This document shows, piece after piece, positions 5,381 to 9,831 of a DNA stretch of 9,831 bases (the first letter of the stretch is position 1; each line of letters starts with the position of its first letter). The stretch spans positions 1-9,831 of the forward strand of contig JAWXBD010000243.1 of assembly GCA_034439815.1 (NCBI GenBank). The letters run 5' to 3'. Source of the DNA: JAEUIT01 sp034439815. Its GTDB lineage: Bacteria; Planctomycetota; Phycisphaerae; Phycisphaerales; SM1A02. The notes under the pieces are model-generated. The model saw nothing but the letters and a program-made list of their open reading frames with translations, was not told where the DNA came from and ran no database searches. Both the position numbers and the translations under genes were made by a program.

Positions 5381-8026
5381 TCACCGCGTCCCCGCCGGCG
5401 CCTGCTCCGCCTCCGCCCCGCGGCGATTGAACGTGAACGATCGCCCTGCGTAGTCCACGACGATCGTGTCGCCGGGCTGATACTCGCCGACCAGCAGCCG
5501 CGTCGCGAGCGCGTTCTCGATCCGCTGCTGGATCACGCGCTTCAACGGCCGCGCGCCGAATTGCGGGTCGTAGCCTTCGGCCGCGAGATGCTTCTTCGCC
5601 TCGTCCGAAATCTCAAGCGCGAGCTCCCGTGCCGCGAGGCGCGTGCGCAGGTTCTTGAGCTGAATCTCGACGATGCCTCCGAGATCGTCGCGGCCGAGCT
5701 GGTGGAACACGATTGTGTCGTCGATGCGGTTGAGCAGCTCGGGACGGATCGACTTCTTCAGAATCGACATGACGTGCGCTTCGATCATCGCGTCCGGGTC
5801 GCCGCGCTCGCTCATTTCGAGAATCGCCTGCGAACCCAGGTTCGACGTCAGCACCACGATCGTGTTCGAGAAATTGACGGTGCGGCCTTGGCCGTCCGTG
5901 AGCCGGCCGTCATCGAGCACCTGCAGCAGCACGTTGCTGACGTCAGGGTGCGCCTTCTCGAATTCATCGAACAAAATCACGCAGTACGGCCGGCGGCGTA
6001 CGGCTTCCGTCAGACGGCCGCCTTCTTCGTAGCCGATGTATCCGGGCGGCGCGCCGATCAGCCGCGCGACCGCGTGCTGCTCCATGTACTCGCTCATGTC
6101 GATGCGGACCATCGCCTGCTCGGAATCAAAGAGAAACTCTGCGAGCGCCTTGCACAGTTCCGTCTTGCCGACGCCGGTCGGTCCAAGGAACAGAAACGAG
6201 CCGATCGGCCGATGCTGTTCGCCAAGTCCCGCGCGGCTGCGCCGCACCGCGTCGCTGACGGCGCGCACCGCTTCGCGCTGGCCGATGATGCGCCGCTGCA
6301 GATCCTGCTCCATGTGCACGAGCTTCGCGCGTTCGCTCTCGATGAGCTTCGACACGGGAATGCCGGTCCATTTCGCGACGACCTCGGCGATCTGCTCGGC
6401 GTCGACTTCTTCCTTCACGATCGCATTGCCTGCCGCCTGGCGGCGCATCAGCGCCGACTCGGCGGTGCCGAGCTTCGACTCCAGCTCGCGCAGCTCGCCG
6501 TACTGAATGCGTGACGCCGTTTCAAAATCGCCGCGCCGCTTCGCCTGGTCGAGTTCGACCTGCTTACGTTCGATCTCGTCGCGGATGCGCTTGACCGCGT
6601 CGAGCTCCGCCTTCTCGACTTCCCACTGGCCGGTGATTGTGCGGTTCTGTTCCGAGACTTCGGCGATCTCGCCTTCGATCGCGGCCAGCCGCTTCTTGCT
6701 TTCCTGGTCGCTCTCGAGCTTCAGCGCCTCGCGCTCGATCTCAAGCTGCATGAGCCGGCGCCGGACTTCGTCGAGCTCCGCAGGCATCGAATCGTTCTCG
6801 ATGCGCAGCCGCGACGCGGCTTCATCCAGCAGATCGATCGCCTTGTCGGGCAGAAAGCGATCGGCGATGTAGCGCTGCGAGAGCGTCGCTGCAGTGATGA
6901 GCGCCGCGTCCTGAATGCGCACGCCGTGATGCGCTTCGTAGCGACCTTTGAGGCCGCGCAGAATCGCGATCGTGTCTTCGACACTCGGCTCGCCGACATA
7001 CACCGGCTGAAAGCGCCGCTCGAATGCCGGATCCTTCTCGATGTGCTTGCGATACTCGTCGAGCGTCGTTGCACCGATGCAGCGCAGCTCGCCGCGCGCG
7101 AGCGCGGGTTTCAGCAGATTGCCGGCGCTGACCGCGCCTTCCGCCTGCCCCGCGCCGACGATCGTGTGCAGCTCGTCGATGAACAGAATGACGCGACCCT
7201 CGCTTGCCGTCACTTCACGCAAGACCGCCTTGAGCCGCTCTTCGAATTCACCGCGAAACTTCGCGCCCGCGAGCAGCTGCCCGACGTCGAGCCCGACGAT
7301 GCGCGACTCACGCATGCTCTCTGGACAGTCGCCGTCGACGATGCGGATCGCGAGTCCTTCAGCAATGGCCGTCTTGCCGACGCCCGGTTCGCCGATCAGC
7401 ACAGGATTGTTCTTCGTGCGCCGCGAGAGCACCTGCATGCAGCGGCGGATCTCTTCATCGCGTCCGATCACGGGATCGAGCTTGCCCGCAGCGGCGCGCT
7501 CGCAGAGATCGATGCCGTACTTCTTCAGCGCTTCCATCGTGCTCTCGGCGTTCGGATCGTTCACGTTCGTCACGCCGGACGCTTTGCGGATCGCTTCAAT
7601 GGCCGTGAGCAGACGCTTGCGATCGAGTCCGACAATTTGCAGAACATCGCGTGCGGGAGTCTTGACATCGGCGAGTGCGAGCAGCAGGTGCTCGGTCGAG
7701 ACGTAGCCGTCTTTCAGGCCGTTCGCTTCCTTCTCCGCCTGCGTCAGGACCTGCAGCAGCGCCGGGCTCGACTGACCGGTCTGCGTGCCGCTCACCGTCG
7801 GAAGTCGTTTCAGCTCCGCATCGACGACCTGCCGCACGCGGGTCGCGTCGACGCCGGACTTGGCCAAGATCGAGGCCGTGACCGGGGATTGGCCGGAGTC
7901 GGCCGGCGTGAGGAGCGCGCTGAGCAGATGGAGGGGGGAGAACTCGGAGTGGCCGGCCGCGGCGGCGAGCGACTGCGCTGTCGCCAGCGCCTCTTGAGCG
8001 AGCGTCGTGAATCGATCCATGCGCAT
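5381..8026 (-). CDS. clpB: ATP-dependent disaggregase ClpB (Hsp100)
   Basis: A full-length 881-residue ClpB, the hexameric AAA+ chaperone that works with DnaK to extract and refold aggregated proteins in the cytoplasm. In order: an N domain (1-150, including RFTTLAQEAL and EFSPLHLLSALL); NBD1 with Walker A GEPGVGKT (212-219), Walker B VILFIDE (279-285) and pore loop GAKFRGEFEERL (254-265, with Phe where E. coli has Tyr); the long charged middle coiled coil (~405-530) that separates ClpB from ClpA and ClpC; and NBD2 with GPTGVGKT (615-622), VILFDE (683-688), pore loop GYIGY (662-666) and RPELLNRID (761-769). There is no IGF/L loop for ClpP binding. The frame extends 36 codons upstream to 8134, but I chose the ATG at 8024-8026: it gives the usual N terminus MRMDRFT and has an AAGGA sequence eight bases before it. 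Two inverted repeats lie in the leader. Confidence 0.97.
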   Translation of the reverse strand: MRMDRFTTLAQEALATAQSLAAAAGHSEFSPLHLLSALLTPADSGQSPVTASILAKSGVDATRVRQVVDAELKRLPTVSGTQTGQSSPALLQVLTQAEKEANGLKDGYVSTEHLLLALADVKTPARDVLQIVGLDRKRLLTAIEAIRKASGVTNVNDPNAESTMEALKKYGIDLCERAAAGKLDPVIGRDEEIRRCMQVLSRRTKNNPVLIGEPGVGKTAIAEGLAIRIVDGDCPESMRESRIVGLDVGQLLAGAKFRGEFEERLKAVLREVTASEGRVILFIDELHTIVGAGQAEGAVSAGNLLKPALARGELRCIGATTLDEYRKHIEKDPAFERRFQPVYVGEPSVEDTIAILRGLKGRYEAHHGVRIQDAALITAATLSQRYIADRFLPDKAIDLLDEAASRLRIENDSMPAELDEVRRRLMQLEIEREALKLESDQESKKRLAAIEGEIAEVSEQNRTITGQWEVEKAELDAVKRIRDEIERKQVELDQAKRRGDFETASRIQYGELRELESKLGTAESALMRRQAAGNAIVKEEVDAEQIAEVVAKWTGIPVSKLIESERAKLVHMEQDLQRRIIGQREAVRAVSDAVRRSRAGLGEQHRPIGSFLFLGPTGVGKTELCKALAEFLFDSEQAMVRIDMSEYMEQHAVARLIGAPPGYIGYEEGGRLTEAVRRRPYCVILFDEFEKAHPDVSNVLLQVLDDGRLTDGQGRTVNFSNTIVVLTSNLGSQAILEMSERGDPDAMIEAHVMSILKKSIRPELLNRIDDTIVFHQLGRDDLGGIVEIQLKNLRTRLAARELALEISDEAKKHLAAEGYDPQFGARPLKRVIQQRIENALATRLLVGEYQPGDTIVVDYAGRSFTFNRRGAEAEQAPAGTR

Positions 8027-8034
8027 GGTGAAGA

Positions 8035-8039
8035 TCCTT
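8035..8039 (-). promoter_or_regulatory. Ribosome binding site of clpB
   Basis: The minus strand reads AAGGA, eight bases before the ATG at 8024-8026. This decides the start against the ATG six bases further in (8018-8020) and the far upstream ATG at 8132-8134. It is the only clear Shine-Dalgarno sequence I could find in front of a gene in this window. Confidence 0.75.
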
Positions 8040-8047
8040 GTAATCCG

Positions 8048-8077
8048 TCGATGGCCATCGAAGCCGTCCTTGACGGC
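8048..8077 (-). promoter_or_regulatory. Two adjacent inverted repeats in the clpB leader
   Basis: Positions 8048-8061 form a perfect 14-base palindrome (TCGATGGCCATCGA). One base further on, 8063-8077 form a second inverted repeat with six-base arms and a three-base loop (GCCGTC-CTT-GACGGC). CCGTC at 8045-8049 could instead pair with GACGG at 8072-8076, so mutually exclusive folds are possible in the transcript. The pair begins 22 bases before the clpB start and just upstream of its AAGGA. It could be an operator or a structured 5' leader. It does not match CIRCE (TTAGCACTC-N9-GAGTGCTAA), and I found no clear sigma-32-type promoter. The palindromes are seen; any function is inferred. Confidence 0.4.
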
Positions 8078-8146
8078 GAAGAGGGACGCGGCAACGCAAG
8101 TCCCGCGCCACGACGGAAGGAAGCGTACGAGCAATCGTGCGCACTT

Positions 8147-8169
8147 CTTCCTGCCACTCGGGCAGGAGG
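8147..8169 (-). terminator. Hairpin after the cobalamin-binding-like gene (weak terminator candidate)
   Basis: On the minus strand, 17 bases after the stop of the upstream gene, a stem of seven perfect GC-rich pairs (TCCTGCC/GGCAGGA) plus one further C-G pair beyond an A·C mismatch closes a five-base loop. No run of U follows, so a typical intrinsic terminator is not established. It may partly separate transcription of the binding-protein gene from clpB, 159 bases apart, or stabilise the upstream message. Confidence 0.35.
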
Positions 8170-8185
8170 AGCACTCGCCAGCACA

Positions 8186-9112
8186 TCAGCGGGGCAGAGC
8201 GATGGCGGGGAAGTCCGGCGGAATCAACTCCGGTCGATCGTTGATCCACCCCACCAGCCATTCGAACGCGTCGACCAGTCGGGGCCCCGGCCGATTGAAC
8301 ATTCGATTGCCGTCGACGATCGCCACCGAAGCCGATTCGCCGTTCATCACCGCGGGAAGCAGCGGCCACCAGCGCTGTGCGCGAAGAGCCGGCAGTTCGC
8401 GCTGGATCGCGGCGATGTCGTAACCGCACGGGCAAATGATGACTCGCTCCGGCGCGGATTCCAGCAGCTCTTCCGGCGTGATCTGCCGGCTCTTGGCCTT
8501 CGGGAGATTCAGCGAATGCCGCCCTCCCGCCGCTTCGATGAGTTGCGGCGTCCAGTGGCCTCCGACAAAGATCGGATCCATCCACTCGAGGAAAGCGATC
8601 TCGGGTCCGGTCACGTACGGATTCACACAATCGACCGCCCGCCAGTAGCGATCGCGCAGCGCCACCATCGCCGTTTCCGCGCTCCGCTCCAGCCCGATCG
8701 CCGCTCCCACGGTGAGGAGGTCGTCCAGCACCTGAAAGACATCATGCGGATCAAGGCTGACGATGCGCGGTTCGCGCGGCATGCCGGCGGCGATTCGACG
8801 CACCGTCTGCAGGTCGATCGAACAGACCGCGCACAGATCCTGCGTGAGAATGACGTCAGGTCTGAGCTCCGCCAGCAGCTTCGCGTCGAGCGTGTACAGC
8901 GACGCGTTGTCATTGAGACTCGCGCGAACCTCTTCGTCGATGGAACGCGAATCGGTCGCATGGGTGCGCTGACCCGTGAGCACCGGCCGGTCCCGAATGC
9001 TTGCCGGGACGTCGCACTCATGGCTGCGACCGACGAGCATGGCTTCACCGCCGGCGGCGCACAGCAGCTCGGTGGCCGAAGGGAGAAGGCTCACGACGCG
9101 CAAGGCGGGCAT
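8186..9112 (-). CDS. Cobalamin/Fe-siderophore-binding-like protein without signal peptide
   Basis: A 308-residue protein resembling the BtuF/FepB-type class III periplasmic binding fold (COG0614), which binds cobalamin or iron chelates. It opens directly with the first strand RVVSLLPSATELLCAAG (5-21) and has SHECDVP (30-36), LRPDVILTQDLCAVC (83-97), EWMDPIFVGGHWTPQLIEAAGG (176-197), CPCGYD (227-232) and NRPGPRLVDAFEWL (273-286). Despite the fold there is no signal peptide or lipobox. I chose the ATG at 9110-9112 because the fold begins five residues later; the 132 upstream codons open in this frame are not family-like. Cytoplasmic relatives with the same SHECD and CxVC motifs are annotated as cobalamin-binding proteins, but their role is poorly defined. 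No BtuC/BtuD-type permease or ATPase gene is in the window. No Shine-Dalgarno sequence is visible. The gene is divergent from the secreted-protein gene at the right edge. Confidence 0.8.
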   Translation of the reverse strand: MPALRVVSLLPSATELLCAAGGEAMLVGRSHECDVPASIRDRPVLTGQRTHATDSRSIDEEVRASLNDNASLYTLDAKLLAELRPDVILTQDLCAVCSIDLQTVRRIAAGMPREPRIVSLDPHDVFQVLDDLLTVGAAIGLERSAETAMVALRDRYWRAVDCVNPYVTGPEIAFLEWMDPIFVGGHWTPQLIEAAGGRHSLNLPKAKSRQITPEELLESAPERVIICPCGYDIAAIQRELPALRAQRWWPLLPAVMNGESASVAIVDGNRMFNRPGPRLVDAFEWLVGWINDRPELIPPDFPAIALPR

Positions 9113-9353
9113 GCGACGGGCAGCATAGCGAGCGATAACGCGCCCTTTGGATCGGGCATCGAGCCTTGCGCCGCCCCGATAAACCGCATGCGCCGCACCA
9201 ACGGAGCGCGCGATCGTCCAGAAGTGACCGAAGCGTGGCGGCAGCGCGGAGCCGTGGCACAGTAGGGAGATCACCGCCGCATCGGATGCAGCGGAGAGGT
9301 GGGGGGCGGACCGCGTCGCCTGGCGCGCCGATCGACGAAAGGGAATCAAAGAG

Positions 9354-9831
9354 ATGACTCGCAGAAACGCCACGAAGGCCCGCGCGATCGCCGCGCTCAC
9401 TGTTTCGATTTCGATGCCGACGGTACTCACGGCTGTCGCGTCGGCCGAAACCATCGAGGTCGGCACGATTCTGCAGCTCGGTCCACCAGCCATCGCGTAC
9501 AGCGGCAACTATCTCAGCAGCGTCTCGTCGTCGCTCGTGCAGAACCCCGTCAATCGCACGCTCGTCACCGTCGATCTGTACGCCATCATGCAGTCCGCGG
9601 GACTCAACTACCTCGAGAGCGTGCAAGTGCTCGACGGCGCCGGCAATTCCTACGGCGGCAGTCCCGGCGCGGACATCGATTACTTTCAGCTTGAAGGACT
9701 GGGCGCCGGGGTGACCACGTCATTTGCTTATACCGGCACGAATCCGGTGCATGCGGGCGAGTCGAGCGCGCTGCTCCAGTCGCGGCTCGGCGCGATGGAC
9801 GCCATATCGGGCGATCAGGATTGGAACAGCC
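9354..9831 (+). CDS. Secreted protein of unknown function, 5' part (truncated by window edge)
   Basis: The frame is open from the ATG at 9354 to the end of the window: 159 codons with no stop. Residues 1-31 look like a Sec signal peptide: a basic start (MTRRNATKAR), a hydrophobic core (AIAALTVSISMPTVLTAV) and an AVASA site before ETIEV. The mature part is rich in Gly, Ser, Ala and Asn, with almost no Lys and no Cys. It includes NRTLVTVDLYAI, a GAGNSYGGSPGADIDYFQLEG stretch split by glycines, FAYTGTNPVHAGESS and a SGDQDWNS ending. This is a typical composition for extracellular beta-rich proteins, and repeats or a C-terminal sorting tail (for example PEP-CTERM) could lie beyond the window. Purines (AAAGGGAA, then AGAG) precede the start. 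I do not recognise the family. Start, signal peptide and open frame are visible; extracellular location is inferred. Confidence 0.72.
   Translation, partial: MTRRNATKARAIAALTVSISMPTVLTAVASAETIEVGTILQLGPPAIAYSGNYLSSVSSSLVQNPVNRTLVTVDLYAIMQSAGLNYLESVQVLDGAGNSYGGSPGADIDYFQLEGLGAGVTTSFAYTGTNPVHAGESSALLQSRLGAMDAISGDQDWNS

Noticed and set aside
8150..8190. GAGTGCT/GAGTGG words upstream of clpB as a CIRCE operator
   Set aside because: The words are in direct, not inverted, orientation and lack the TTAGCACTC-N9-GAGTGCTAA arrangement.
6926..9265. 779-codon plus-strand open frame opposite clpB and the binding-protein gene
   Set aside because: It runs antisense to two well-supported genes, has no domain I recognise and is rich in Arg, Asp and Ala, as expected for a mirror frame of high-GC coding DNA.
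9113..9508. N-terminal 132-codon extension of the cobalamin-binding-like gene
   Set aside because: It overlaps the start and signal peptide of the divergent secreted-protein gene and adds no family-like sequence or plausible signal peptide.

Overview
High-GC bacterial chromosomal DNA with densely packed housekeeping genes on both strands. The best guess for the source is a planctomycete, possibly Phycisphaerae-like, at moderate confidence. Three things point that way. A cysteine-rich module on the minus strand (about 5017-5262) follows a pattern I associate with secreted planctomycete proteins. NagB is fused to a PIG-L domain. Most start codons have no Shine-Dalgarno sequence in front of them. 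No rRNA or tRNA gene is present to test the assignment.

Layout, left to right. The 3' end of shikimate dehydrogenase (aroE, +) enters at the left edge. A convergent short-chain dehydrogenase (-) follows, then chorismate synthase (aroC, +). Six bases after aroC begins a 660-residue glucosamine-6-phosphate deaminase/PIG-L deacetylase fusion (+), and 28 bases after that a small GAF-domain protein (+). This looks like one plus-strand run combining aromatic amino acid synthesis with amino-sugar breakdown. Positions 4907-5380 contain no intact gene. They hold two related purine/pyrimidine-rich inverted-repeat elements that bracket a start-less cysteine-rich gene fragment. The disaggregase clpB (-) lies beyond, then a cobalamin/siderophore-binding-like protein without a signal peptide (-), and finally the start of a secreted protein of unknown function (+) that runs off the right edge.

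How the genes relate: AroE and AroC catalyse two steps of the shikimate pathway. The NagB fusion may combine deacetylation and deamination of amino sugars in one polypeptide. ClpB is a stress chaperone whose leader carries two adjacent inverted repeats next to the only clear ribosome binding site in the window. I see no phage, transposase, CRISPR array or integrase. No convincing new multi-gene system is visible. The most unusual parts are the repeat-bracketed cysteine-rich remnant, the altered active-site motif of the NagB fusion, and the unfinished secreted protein at the right edge.
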